Source: Stenotrophomonas maltophilia
GTDB taxonomy: Bacteria > Pseudomonadota > Gammaproteobacteria > Xanthomonadales > Xanthomonadaceae
Direction: 5' to 3'
NCBI RefSeq assembly: GCF_002799245.1
Contig: NZ_NEQV01000004.1
Coordinates: 372,001 to 436,000, forward strand
Length of the DNA stretch: 64,000 nucleotides
Shown: one piece after another, positions 47,937-56,242 of the stretch
Numbering within the stretch: position 1 is the stretch's first letter
How the letters are laid out: each line of letters opens with the position of its first letter
Program-made: the position numbers and the translations under genes
Notes under the pieces: model-generated
Databases searched by the model: none
The model's input: only the letters and a program-made list of their open reading frames with translations
Told to the model about the DNA's origin: nothing

Positions 47937-48471
47937 CGTCAGGTACCGCATGGACCGCCGGCAACGGCGGTGGCCCATGCATCAGCGCGTGGGAACAGGC
48001 CTGGCCGGCTACCGTGAAAAGGACGCGCGCGGCCGTGCTGCCTGCACGCGCAGGACAACGACGGCCCCGGCAACCTCCCCTCGGAGATTCCAGGTCGGAT
48101 CAGGGGACGGTCGTGTCCCCTGGCCGGGGCCGGTATTCGGGCTGATGGACACGGGCCGCAGCCCACCTACTACCTGCCGCTTCCCAGGCGCGAGCCCAGT
48201 GCTGTTGGCAGATTCGTTTCCATTCACCGCTGCGGGGCAGCTCCGGAATGGGCGCGCGAGGCGCCTTCACCGGATTCCCGTTTAAATCCCTGCCGCCATC
48301 CAGCCACGGCAGGGATACCTTCGGCGTGTGCAAAGTGGACCTGTTGGCGGCGCGGGTCAAGAGCGCAGGGGTCAGAGCCCGTTGTGGGGCGTCAGGATCC
48401 GACCCCAGCGGAAGGAAGGGGTCGGATCCTGACGCCACGCAGCGGGCTCTGACCCCGGTCGGGATGCACCT
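47937..48471. other. 535-bp gap with three structured segments and palindrome copy 8
   Basis: No gene is seen. GGCCCCGGC (48063-48071) faces GCCGGGGCC (48123-48131) with GGGGAC-GGTCGT-GTCCCC (48103-48120) inside. ATCCCTGCCG (48286-48295) faces CGGCAGGGAT (48307-48316). A composite palindrome at 48368-48456 has outer arms GGGGTCAGAGCCCG/CGGGCTCTGACCCC and a second nested dyad GGGGTCGGATCCTGAC with its complement. Confidence 0.65.
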
Positions 48472-49881
48472 TCAGCGCCCCGTAGCGGCCCGGGCCCGGA
48501 TGTCATCCATCCGCTGATCGTGCAGCAGGCGGCCGTTCTCCCACACGGTCACCATCGCGTCCTCGAAGCCGGCCGGCAGCGTTTCGTCACCGCCGGGAGG
48601 CAGCGCCACCGTATGCAGGCTGCCGTCATCCAGGCGCCGCAGCAGGCGCATGCGGCCGCGCTTGCTGGTCTTGCCGGCATCGGTGACCGGATCCTTGTAG
48701 ACGTCGATCCACTCACCGTCGATCCTCGCCGCCGAACACTTCAGTGCGAACTTCTGCGTATCGCGGTCCAGCCGCTGCAGCAGGGCGCCGCCCATGCCGA
48801 AGGCCACATTGTCGGCGGCATAGCCGTCGTTGGTGATGCGCTGCAGGATGGCGCGGATCGTATCCGGGTTGATGCCATCGCCCTGGATCACCCGCACGTG
48901 GTTGAGCACGCGGTAGCCCTTGCCGTTGATCGTGTGGCCGAAGGCTTCATCCAGCCGGCGCAGGCTTTCGGCCACCACCTCCACCGGGTCGCCCGAGTCG
49001 GGGCGGATGACCAGGGTGGCGCCCGAGGCGATCACTTCATCGCGCAGGGTGGTACCCCAGTGCTCGCTGATGGCCCGGTAGATGTCATAGCTGTCCGACA
49101 CCACCGCTACGATCGCACCGGGCCTGCCGAACTGGCGCAGCATGTTGCGGTAGGCATCCACCTCGCGCTCGCGGCCCCAGCTGGTGATGGTGCTGTGCTC
49201 GGCGGCGGGAATCGAATAGCCGGCCATCGGTGCGTGATAGTGCGCGCGGGCCAGGCACAGGGCCGATACGGTATCGGTGCCGAGGAAGTTGACCAGGTGC
49301 GCGGCACCGCCCAGCGCGGCCGATTCCAGGCTCGATACACCGCGCGCGCCGAAGTCGTGCAGCTTGAACGGCAGCTGCCCCTGCGGATCGTCGCTGGTCT
49401 GCTGCAGGAACGCTGCAATGGTCTGCCGTGCATGCCAGCTGATGGTGGCCACGGTGACCGGGTACCACACGCGCAGCAGCAGCGTCTCCAGGTACGACGG
49501 TACCCAGAACGCGGCCAGATCGGTCGATTCAATGGTCATCAGTGCCTGCTGGGTGGGCACCACGCTGCCCTCGGGCACGGCACGGACGCGCACCGGCAGA
49601 TGGCCGCCAAGCCGGTCGACGATATCGCGCCAGCCGGCCTCGTTGAACGGTTCGCCATGGGCGGCGAACAGCGCGGCGGCGTCGTCGATGTCGGCGTGGG
49701 TGACCGGCCTTGCCAGGGCGTCCTTGAGGATCGCCTGCAGGCCGAAGAACACCGTGCGATCGTGCAGGCCGCCACGTGATTCCACGTAGAAGAACGTGGC
49801 ATCGGTACCCGGTGGGTACTGCAGCCAATGGCTGGCCTTGTAGCTGTCGGTGTTGAGGAGAAGATTATCGAGGTAGTGCAT
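48472..49881 (-). CDS. nadV: Nicotinamide phosphoribosyltransferase (NAMPT type)
   Basis: Joins nicotinamide and PRPP into NMN, a one-step salvage that needs no deamidation. The 469-aa protein is of NAMPT rather than NAPRT type: LLNTDSYKASHWLQYPPGTD at the N terminus, FFGLQAILKD, LHDFGARGVSSLESAALGG, the active-site TSWGREREVDAYRNMLR, VSDSYDIYRAISEHWG, LVIRPDSGDPVEVV, and FGMGGALLQRLDRDTQKFAL (purine-ring region). Mammalian-type NAMPT is rare in bacteria, but this NadV-NadM pair is known in several. It is 64 bp after nadM-Nudix on the same strand. Confidence 0.93.
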   Translation of the reverse strand: MHYLDNLLLNTDSYKASHWLQYPPGTDATFFYVESRGGLHDRTVFFGLQAILKDALARPVTHADIDDAAALFAAHGEPFNEAGWRDIVDRLGGHLPVRVRAVPEGSVVPTQQALMTIESTDLAAFWVPSYLETLLLRVWYPVTVATISWHARQTIAAFLQQTSDDPQGQLPFKLHDFGARGVSSLESAALGGAAHLVNFLGTDTVSALCLARAHYHAPMAGYSIPAAEHSTITSWGREREVDAYRNMLRQFGRPGAIVAVVSDSYDIYRAISEHWGTTLRDEVIASGATLVIRPDSGDPVEVVAESLRRLDEAFGHTINGKGYRVLNHVRVIQGDGINPDTIRAILQRITNDGYAADNVAFGMGGALLQRLDRDTQKFALKCSAARIDGEWIDVYKDPVTDAGKTSKRGRMRLLRRLDDGSLHTVALPPGGDETLPAGFEDAMVTVWENGRLLHDQRMDDIRARAATGR

Positions 49882-49945
49882 GACGGAAGCTCCTTCGCGT
49901 CGAGTGGCACCGGCGGTCTATCCGCCGGTGGGAAAGCCGGGCCTG

Positions 49946-50995
49946 TCAGCCGCGGCCGAGGAAATACTCCAGGATGTGCAGGTGGTCTTCGAACAGCTGC
50001 GGGCCCATGTCCAACGCTTCACTCACCGGTATCCAGCGCGCCTTGTCGGCGTCGTCGCCGCCGCGCACCGGCGGCAGTTCGCCGGCCGGGAATTCGAAGT
50101 GGAAACCGTGGGTGATGGTGCGGCCGCGCTGGCTGCGGTCGGGGTGGTCGAAGACCTGCTGGCCCTTCAGCGAACCCTTCAACACCGGAAGCGGAATCTT
50201 CAGCCGGGTTTCCTCGCGCAGTTCGCGCAGGCAGCTGTCGAGCAGGCTCTGCTCCTGGCCGACGAAGCCGCCGGGCAGCGCCCACAGCCCCTTGCCGGGT
50301 TCCGAACGGCGCCGCACCAGCAGCACGTGGCCCGAATGCACCACCACCGCATCGGTGGTGACGAAGGTAGGCGCGTAGGGCGCGTCCTTCCAGGCTGCCT
50401 TGTACTGTTCGATGAAGCGGTACTCGGCCACCAGCTGGCCATACGCCGGCGCGCTCCTGCGGAACGCTTCGAGCATGTCGTACACCGGCGCCGGCACGTT
50501 GCCACGCAGCATCAACAGCGCGCCGTGGAAATCGACGTCGCCGGCCTCGAACAGGTAGCGCCGCAGCTCGGTGGCCGACAGGGTGGCGGTGTGTTGCACG
50601 TCCACCAGCGGCCACTGCGGGAATTCACGCAGGTAGTAGCTGGACGCGTCCTTGTCCATGCCGATCAGGCCCACCTTCGCATCGGCGGCGGCGCCGTCGT
50701 TGCGCAGCGCTTCGGCCACCTGGCGCTGCACGTTGGCGATCCACTGCGCTTCGTTGTACAGGTGGTCACGCAGCGGCCGGATCAGCAGGCGGTCGGTGTG
50801 GCCATCGAGGGCAGCCTGGATCATCACGGCGCGTTCGGCCACGGTCCAGGGATTGCGGAGGCTGCGGGGAGTATCGGCAGAACCGACCAGGAAGATCAGC
50901 TTGCGGGCCCGGCTCAGGGCCAGGCGGGCAACGGCGGCGTGGCCGTTGTGGAAGGGCTCGAATCGCCCGATGAAGACGAGATAGTCGAATTCCAT
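49946..50995 (-). CDS. nadM: Bifunctional NMN adenylyltransferase / Nudix hydrolase (NadM-Nudix)
   Basis: Makes NAD from NMN and ATP; the Nudix part probably hydrolyses ADP-ribose. The 349-aa protein has an N-terminal nucleotidyltransferase (FIGRFEPFHNGHAAVARLAL, with HNGH as the HxGH motif; ISATELR-like LSATELRRYLFE as the second motif) and a C-terminal Nudix box GGFVGQEQSLLDSC with LRELREE (G-x5-E-x7-REUxEE). Together with NadV it forms the two-step nicotinamide-to-NAD route. It is the first gene of the minus-strand pair. Confidence 0.95.
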   Translation of the reverse strand: MEFDYLVFIGRFEPFHNGHAAVARLALSRARKLIFLVGSADTPRSLRNPWTVAERAVMIQAALDGHTDRLLIRPLRDHLYNEAQWIANVQRQVAEALRNDGAAADAKVGLIGMDKDASSYYLREFPQWPLVDVQHTATLSATELRRYLFEAGDVDFHGALLMLRGNVPAPVYDMLEAFRRSAPAYGQLVAEYRFIEQYKAAWKDAPYAPTFVTTDAVVVHSGHVLLVRRRSEPGKGLWALPGGFVGQEQSLLDSCLRELREETRLKIPLPVLKGSLKGQQVFDHPDRSQRGRTITHGFHFEFPAGELPPVRGGDDADKARWIPVSEALDMGPQLFEDHLHILEYFLGRG

Positions 50996-51207
50996 GAGAA
51001 TCCCTCATGTCGTTGTGGCAGCCGCGGGTCTGTCCCTTGGCTTGCTGCAGATGCTACGCCGATGGCGGGGCCGGTCAAGCCTGCAGGCATGCCATCGGCT
51101 GAACGCCGTAGCTTCCTGCCGGGACTGCGCTGTTGTTCTCAGGCCCTGAGAAGCCTCTGCGCCATACTGGCACCCACGCGGCGGACGGCATGCTCGGGGG
51201 CAAGACA
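50996..51207. promoter_or_regulatory. Divergent gap, nadM / patatin gene
   Basis: A 212-bp gap between divergent starts. No convincing -35/-10 or operator was found. The patatin start at 51208 has GGGGG 7 nt upstream. Confidence 0.4.
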
Positions 51208-53082
51208 ATGGCGGACAAGTACTGCGATCTGGTCATGAAAGGCGGCATCACCAGCGGCATCGTGTACCCCAATGCGGTACTGGCGCTGGCGCGCGAGTAT
51301 CGGTTCAAGAGCATCGGTGGCACCTCGGCCGGCGCCATCGCCGCCGCCGTGGCGGCTGCGGCGGCCTGCGGTGATCGCCGCCAGCAGGCCGGCGCGCACC
51401 TGCCTGGCGATGCCGGCTATGGCGGGTTGTCGGCGGTATCGGCGCAGCTGTCGCGGCGCGGCTTCATCTACAGCCTGTTCCAACCGGCGCGGGGCGCGCG
51501 CGCCGCCTATCGGCTGCTGGTAGTGCTGACCGGCAATGCCAGCCTGCCGCACAAGCTGCTGTGCCTGGCCGTTGCCGTGTTCGAGATCGCGCCGCTGGAA
51601 GTGCTGGTGTCGCTGGCGCTGCTGCTCGGCCTGGGCTGGTGGGGCGGTGGCTGGAGCGGTGTGGCCGCCACGCTGCTGCCATCACTGCTGTGCGCGTACG
51701 GTGCCGGCGTAGCCGGTGCTGCGCTGCGCGTGGCGCGGGTGGCGCGGCGCAACCTGCTGGGCCTGTGCAGCGGCCTGGGCCACGATGCACGCACACCGGC
51801 ACTGACCGAGTGGTTGCATGAATGCCTGCAGCAGCTGTCCGGCAAGCCACTGGATGCACCGCTGACCTTCGCCGACCTGCACGATGCGCCGCGCTATGCC
51901 GGAGAGCCGGACAGCCCGCATGCGATCAGCCTGCAGATGATCACCACCTGCGTGTCGCACAACGAGCCACGCACCCTGCCGCTTGGCGGCGCGCAGTTCT
52001 GGTTCCTGCGCGAGGAGTTCGAGCAGCTGTTCCCCGCCAGCGTGGTGCAGTGGCTGGTGAAGCAGGCCGGCCCGCCGCTGGAGGTGGAAGGGCGGCAGTA
52101 CTACCACCTGCCGCAGGGCCCGAAGCTGCCAGTGCTGGTGGCCACGCGCATGAGCCTGAGCTTCCCGCTGCTGATCAGCGCGGTGCCACTGCATGAGCCC
52201 TCGCGGCGCGAGCGTCGCTGCGAACCCACCGCGCCCGCAGCCGACCAGGAGCACAACGTCGCCGACAGCATGGAAGGGCTGACCAGTGCCGGGCAGGCCT
52301 GCGGCCCGGTGATCACCGCGTTCCGCATCTGCTGGTTCTCCGACGGCGGCATCAGCAGCAACTTCCCGATCCACCTGTTCGACGCCGCGCTGCCGCGCTG
52401 GCCGACCTTCGCCATCAATCTGGTCTATCCGCAGCACGCCGAAGATGTCAGCCACGGCAGCAGTGGCCGCCAGGCGCTGGAACATGCCGTATTCCTGCCC
52501 ACCGAGAACCGCCACGGCTGGCAGCGGACCTACCAGTCGATCGCCACACCGTTGGCGGCCGCCGAGCTGGGCCGCTTCCTGTTCGCGGTGGTGGCGACCA
52601 TGCAGAACTGGCGCGATCTGCTGCAGGCGCGCGCGCCGGGTTACCGCGACCGCATCGTGCACGTCAGCCTGCAGGGCGACGAAGGTGGCATGAACCTGGA
52701 CATGCCGCAGGAGGTGCTGACCCGCATCGCCGACAAGGGCAGCCTGGCCGGTGCGCGCTTCTGTTCGTTCTCGTTCGAGAACCACTACTGGATCCGCTGG
52801 CGCAACCTGGCCTCGGCCTACCAGCGCTACACGCTGGAAGTAGCGCGTACCGACGACCCGGCGCAGCAGGTGCTGGCCTACCGCGCGGCGTACTCGATGG
52901 TTGCCCGCGGTGAACCGGCACCGCCGTCGTACAAGCTGGGCTCGGAAGACAAGCGGCTCGCCTCGCAGCAGCTGTGGGGCTTGATGGTCGAGCAGGGACG
53001 CACCTGGGAGGACCTCGGCCCGGACCTTACCGACGGTGCACCGCGCCCGCTACCGCAGATGAAGGTGACGCCGATCTACTGA
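51208..53082 (+). CDS. Patatin-like phospholipase with internal membrane segments
   Basis: A 624-aa protein. The patatin catalytic elements are oxyanion loop KGGITSGIVYP, serine elbow GGTSAGAIAAAV (Ser in GTSAG, about residue 40) and Asp in SDGGISSNFPIHLF (about residue 380). Between them, about residues 110-190, are two or three hydrophobic stretches (LLCLAVAVFEIAPLEVLVSL, ALLLGLGWWGGGW, LLPSLLCAYGAGVAGAAL), which is unusual for a patatin and suggests insertion in the inner membrane with catalytic parts on one face. A tail after the Asp holds LPTENRHGWQRTYQSI and further helices. The substrate lipid is unknown. ATG 51190 is an alternative start. Confidence 0.87.
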   Translation: MADKYCDLVMKGGITSGIVYPNAVLALAREYRFKSIGGTSAGAIAAAVAAAAACGDRRQQAGAHLPGDAGYGGLSAVSAQLSRRGFIYSLFQPARGARAAYRLLVVLTGNASLPHKLLCLAVAVFEIAPLEVLVSLALLLGLGWWGGGWSGVAATLLPSLLCAYGAGVAGAALRVARVARRNLLGLCSGLGHDARTPALTEWLHECLQQLSGKPLDAPLTFADLHDAPRYAGEPDSPHAISLQMITTCVSHNEPRTLPLGGAQFWFLREEFEQLFPASVVQWLVKQAGPPLEVEGRQYYHLPQGPKLPVLVATRMSLSFPLLISAVPLHEPSRRERRCEPTAPAADQEHNVADSMEGLTSAGQACGPVITAFRICWFSDGGISSNFPIHLFDAALPRWPTFAINLVYPQHAEDVSHGSSGRQALEHAVFLPTENRHGWQRTYQSIATPLAAAELGRFLFAVVATMQNWRDLLQARAPGYRDRIVHVSLQGDEGGMNLDMPQEVLTRIADKGSLAGARFCSFSFENHYWIRWRNLASAYQRYTLEVARTDDPAQQVLAYRAAYSMVARGEPAPPSYKLGSEDKRLASQQLWGLMVEQGRTWEDLGPDLTDGAPRPLPQMKVTPIY

Positions 53083-53155
53083 TCGCCGTACGGCAACGCC
53101 TCGCCCTGTCCGTCCTGGTGGGTGCCGACCCTGGTCGGCACGATGTTTCCGGACA

Positions 53156-54109
53156 TCACCGCCAGGGCGCTACCACCGCGTCACCCTGCAATGGCGCATA
53201 CAACGGCAGCGCCAGCTCCTGCTTCACCCAGCCGGGATTGAGTGCACGCAACCCCGCCAGGTACTCGCGGGCCAGTGCGGCATCGCCCTGGCGCATGGCC
53301 AGGCGCGCGGCGCGTGCCCAGGTGCGGTCCCAGCCATGGGCCAGCGACAGCGACGTCGCCAATGCAGCGCGCGCACCTGCCACATCGCCGTTCTCCCAAC
53401 GCTGCTCGGCGTCGATGATCGCGGCATTGGACAGGCGCATGTCGTACAACTGGCGCAGGCGTGCAACCGCATGCGGATCGGCATCCACGCGCAGGTCGGT
53501 GTCCTGCCAGTCGCCGCCGGGCGTGCGCACCAGCAACGCCGCCGACCATTGCCCACTGCGCTGCCCGCCCGCCGCCTGCCCGGCTTCCAGCGCGGCCAGC
53601 AGGCGGGCGGCCAGTTCGCCGCGGGTAGTGGCGAAAGTCCGCTGCATGGCGGCCAGCACCTCCGGCCCGGCCAGGCCGTTGCCCTGCACGCTCACCTTGC
53701 CCTCGCCCTGCGCACCGGCCCAGTCGGCCTGCTGTGCGGTGGCGCCGGTGTACTGCGCATTGCCGCCACGTGCGCTGACCAGCCCGACCTGGCGTTCGGC
53801 GATCGTGGTGCCGTCGAAGTCGCCGTCCTCATCCAGCAACTGCTTGAGCACCTGGGCAGGAGTGCGTCCCTTGGCCATCAGCTCCAGGCCCTTCGACCCA
53901 TAGGTCGGGTTGGTCTCGAACTGGCTGGCGACCGCGCCCACCTTCGCCTGCGCCCACGGTACGCCCACGCCCCCGACCGCCAGATTGTGCGTGGCCACCG
54001 CCACCCCGCAGTCGCCGGCCTCGTTGCAGGCGGCGATGGAAAACGTTGCCCATGCCGGCGTAGCGACGGCAGCGAGCAGTAGAGCCAGGCAGGGACGCAG
54101 CAGGGACAT
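53156..54109 (-). CDS. DUF1028 family exported protein
   Basis: A 317-aa protein. The signal peptide is MSLLRPCLALLLAAVATPAW-ATF. The mature N terminus FSIAACNEAGDCGVAVATHN and VGVPWAQAKVGAVASQFETN, followed by YGSKGLELMAKG and GFDGTT-like DGTTIAERQVGLV, are typical of DUF1028 (an Ntn-hydrolase-like group); the mature first residue after processing cannot be fixed here. GNGLAGPEVLAAMQRTF and a C-terminal TPR-like helical part follow. GGAG lies 6 nt before ATG 54109. The 5' end and upstream region are repeated twice more further upstream. Confidence 0.85.
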   Translation of the reverse strand: MSLLRPCLALLLAAVATPAWATFSIAACNEAGDCGVAVATHNLAVGGVGVPWAQAKVGAVASQFETNPTYGSKGLELMAKGRTPAQVLKQLLDEDGDFDGTTIAERQVGLVSARGGNAQYTGATAQQADWAGAQGEGKVSVQGNGLAGPEVLAAMQRTFATTRGELAARLLAALEAGQAAGGQRSGQWSAALLVRTPGGDWQDTDLRVDADPHAVARLRQLYDMRLSNAAIIDAEQRWENGDVAGARAALATSLSLAHGWDRTWARAARLAMRQGDAALAREYLAGLRALNPGWVKQELALPLYAPLQGDAVVAPWR

Positions 54110-54251
54110 GGCCATCTCCAGGGCGGGCATTGCAATGGGATGCAGCCTACGCGCGAAAGGTTTAGTAGATCCACGCCACGCGTGGATGAATCTCCATCGG
54201 AATCGAATATCTCGGCGATTCAACGAAGAGCAGCCGAGCATGGGCTCGGCT

Positions 54252-54338
54252 CTACACCAGACCGCGATGGAACGTTGCCGATGCCGGCGTAGCGACGGCA
54301 GCGAGCAGTAGAGCCAGGCAGGGACGCAACAGGGACAT
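54252..54338 (-). pseudogene. Truncated DUF1028 start, copy 2 (free signal peptide frame)
   Basis: A 28-codon frame, MSLLRPCLALLLAAVATPAS, then ATFHRGLV. It is the duplicated start of the DUF1028 gene with its own GGAG site and stops 5 codons after the signal peptide. If translated it would give a free signal peptide. Confidence 0.6.
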
Positions 54339-54480
54339 GGCCATCTCCAGGGCGGGCATTGCAATGGGATGCAGCCTACGCGCGAAAGGTTTAGTAGATC
54401 CACGCCACGCGTGGATGAATCTCCATCGGAATCGAATATCTCGGCGATTCAACGAAGAGCAGCCGAGCATGGGCTCGGCT

Positions 54481-54567
54481 CTACACCAGACCGCGATGGA
54501 ACGTTGCCGATGCCGGCGTAGCGACGGCAGCGAGCAGTAGAGCCAGGCAGGGACGCAACAGGGACAT
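54481..54567 (-). pseudogene. Truncated DUF1028 start, copy 3 (free signal peptide frame)
   Basis: Same 28-codon frame as copy 2, displaced by 229 bp, with the same ribosome-binding site and the same end HRGLV. Confidence 0.6.
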
Positions 54568-54759
54568 GGCCATCTCCAGGGCGGGCATTGCAATGGGATG
54601 CAGCCTACGCGCGAAAGGTTTAGTAGATCCACGCCACGCGTGGATGAATCTCCATCGGAATCGAATATCTCGGCGATTCAACGAAGAGCAGCCGAGCATG
54701 GGCTCGGCTCTACACCAGACCGCGAGGGGAGGTGCAGGGCGCAGCCCTGCCGCCCCCCC

Positions 54760-56127
54760 TTACCGCCCCGGCAACTGCGCGAACGCGCGCTGCATGCAGT
54801 CCTCGCGCGGGCACACCCGGCAACCCGGGCCGATCGACACCGAATTGCCCGGGCTCTGCACATCCAGCCCTAGCGAATACACCAGCCGTTCGGCATGCTG
54901 CAGATCGCAGCCCAGTGCCACCGCGAAGGTCTTGCGTGGCTGGCCATGGCCGACCGGACCACTGCTGACCTGCCGCGCCAGCCAGAAATGGCGGCGCCCG
55001 TCGGGCATGCGCGCCGTCTGCGTAAGGATGCGCCCGGGCTGGTTGAACGCCTCGTAGACGATCCACAGCGGGCACGACCCGCCCACCTGCGAGAAGTGGA
55101 AATCGGTGGCCGAATGGCGCTTGGATACATTGCCGGCACGGTCCACGCGGATGAAGAAGAACGGCAGGCCAGGCGCGCTGCGCCGTGCCAGCGTGCTCAG
55201 CCGGTGGCAGACCGCCTCGAAGCCGACGCCGAACTGATGCGCCAGCAGCTCGATGTCATAGTTGCTGGCCTCGGCCGCACGCAGGAAACGCATGTACGGC
55301 ATCACCAGCGCCCCGGCAAAGTAATTCGACAGGCCGATGCGGGCCTGCGCGATGCGCGCGTCATCGGTGAACCCGGCGCGCGCCACCACTGCATCGATCT
55401 GCGCCAGGTACCCGTGCAGGGCCAGTTCGGCGGCCATCTGGAACGCCTGCTGGCCCGGTTCCAGATAATCGGGCAGCCATAGCCGACGTGTGCCGGCGTC
55501 GAACTGGCGTTTCTCGCGCCCGGCCTGCAACGCGGCCACTTCCACCAGCACGCCGTGGCGGTCGGCCAGCAGCTGGCGCAGGCGCGGTGCCACATGCCCG
55601 GGCGACAGCCCCCACTCGGCGAACAGGTGCTCGGCCAGCTCGTCCAGCTCGGGAATGTGGTTGTGCATGCGGTTGAAGAACTCACGCACCTGGTCACCGG
55701 CCGGCAGGGTGCTGCCAGCGCCGGGTTCGCCCAGCTGGAATTCCAGTGCGGCGGCATGCTCGCGCAGCGCCAGGTGGCGGCGGTGCAGGTCCAGCAGCGC
55801 GCGGCTGACCTGCGGCAGGTTGCCCGCCAGGGCACGCAGTTCGGTCGCGCTGACCTCGGCCAGGCCCAGGTCGCGCAGGGTTTCGCCCAGCGCTTCCTGC
55901 AGCGCGGCGGGCTCATCTTCGTCGAACAGCGCAGAAACATCGCCGAGCACCTGGCCCAGCTTTTTCTGCACCGCAGGGGTCAGGGGGCGCTTGTTGCGCT
56001 CGATCTGGTTCAGGTAGCTGGCCGACAGCCCCAGCGCCCGCGCCAGGTCCGCCTGGCTGTAGCCGCGCTGTTCGCGCAGCCGCAGCAGGCGCAGGCCGAG
56101 TTGCCGCTGGGGAGCTGAATAATTCAC
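54760..56127 (-). CDS. XRE-family regulator of the short-chain fatty-acyl type (RamB/PccR-like)
   Basis: A 455-aa regulator. The N-terminal XRE HTH is LRLLRLREQRGYSQADLARA with LGLSASYLNQIERNKR. The middle is an IrrE/ImmA-like domain (about 180-260) in which the HExxH zinc motif is degenerate (MAAELALHG), and the C-terminal domain (DUF2083) holds CPLWIVYEAFNQPG and the cysteines CRVCPREDC. Relatives RamB, ScfR/PccR sense acyl-CoAs and control acetate, propionate or short-chain acyl metabolism. It is divergent from mmsA, so it probably controls the valine operon. The start is GTG at 56127, inside the dyad TGAAT-A-ATTCA. Confidence 0.85.
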   Translation of the reverse strand: MNYSAPQRQLGLRLLRLREQRGYSQADLARALGLSASYLNQIERNKRPLTPAVQKKLGQVLGDVSALFDEDEPAALQEALGETLRDLGLAEVSATELRALAGNLPQVSRALLDLHRRHLALREHAAALEFQLGEPGAGSTLPAGDQVREFFNRMHNHIPELDELAEHLFAEWGLSPGHVAPRLRQLLADRHGVLVEVAALQAGREKRQFDAGTRRLWLPDYLEPGQQAFQMAAELALHGYLAQIDAVVARAGFTDDARIAQARIGLSNYFAGALVMPYMRFLRAAEASNYDIELLAHQFGVGFEAVCHRLSTLARRSAPGLPFFFIRVDRAGNVSKRHSATDFHFSQVGGSCPLWIVYEAFNQPGRILTQTARMPDGRRHFWLARQVSSGPVGHGQPRKTFAVALGCDLQHAERLVYSLGLDVQSPGNSVSIGPGCRVCPREDCMQRAFAQLPGR

Positions 56128-56242
56128 AAAATTAACAGGAATCGTGGGGCGCGTTGGCCAGATTAAGCGGATTCAGCGCGGAAATCGAGGTGGGTGCTGT
56201 GAATAATGCCAAGCATCTTTCGCACCCTGTGGGATTGTCGTC
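56116..56242. promoter_or_regulatory. Divergent regulator-mmsA control region
   Basis: TGAAT-A-ATTCA (56116-56126) is a perfect dyad at the regulator start; read on the minus strand it begins GTGAATTATTCA. A second half-like site GTGAATAAT lies at 56199-56207, about 73-83 bp away and 36 bp before mmsA. Both may bind the XRE regulator. Confidence 0.5.

Larger units (their letters stand above)
54042..54724. repeat. Three tandem 229-bp copies of the DUF1028 5' end plus its upstream region
   Basis: Copies begin at 54042, 54271 and 54500 (period exactly 229 bp); the last ends near 54724. Each holds the first ~23 codons of the DUF1028 gene with its ribosome-binding site and start, the palindrome GATCCACGCCACGCGTGGAT, and a SMAG arm GCAGCCGAGCATGGGC...TCGGCTCTACA. 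Only copy 1 continues into the full gene. The two extra starts give 28-codon frames (below). Copies 2 and 3 are almost identical; copy 1 differs by a few bases (ATGGAAAACGTTGCCCATGCC versus CGATGGAACGTTGCCGATGCC, compared piecewise). Confidence 0.95.

Noticed and set aside
48472..50995. NadV-NadM as a phage-type NAD-rebuilding defence-evasion cassette
   Set aside because: No phage genes are near, composition equals the neighbours and a NadM-Nudix fusion is common in chromosomal NAD salvage.
54252..54632. 126-codon and similar minus-strand frames in the DUF1028 repeat as separate secreted proteins
   Set aside because: The longer frames run out of register with the true gene and come from the tandem repeats; only the 28-codon signal-peptide frames keep the original start and ribosome-binding site.
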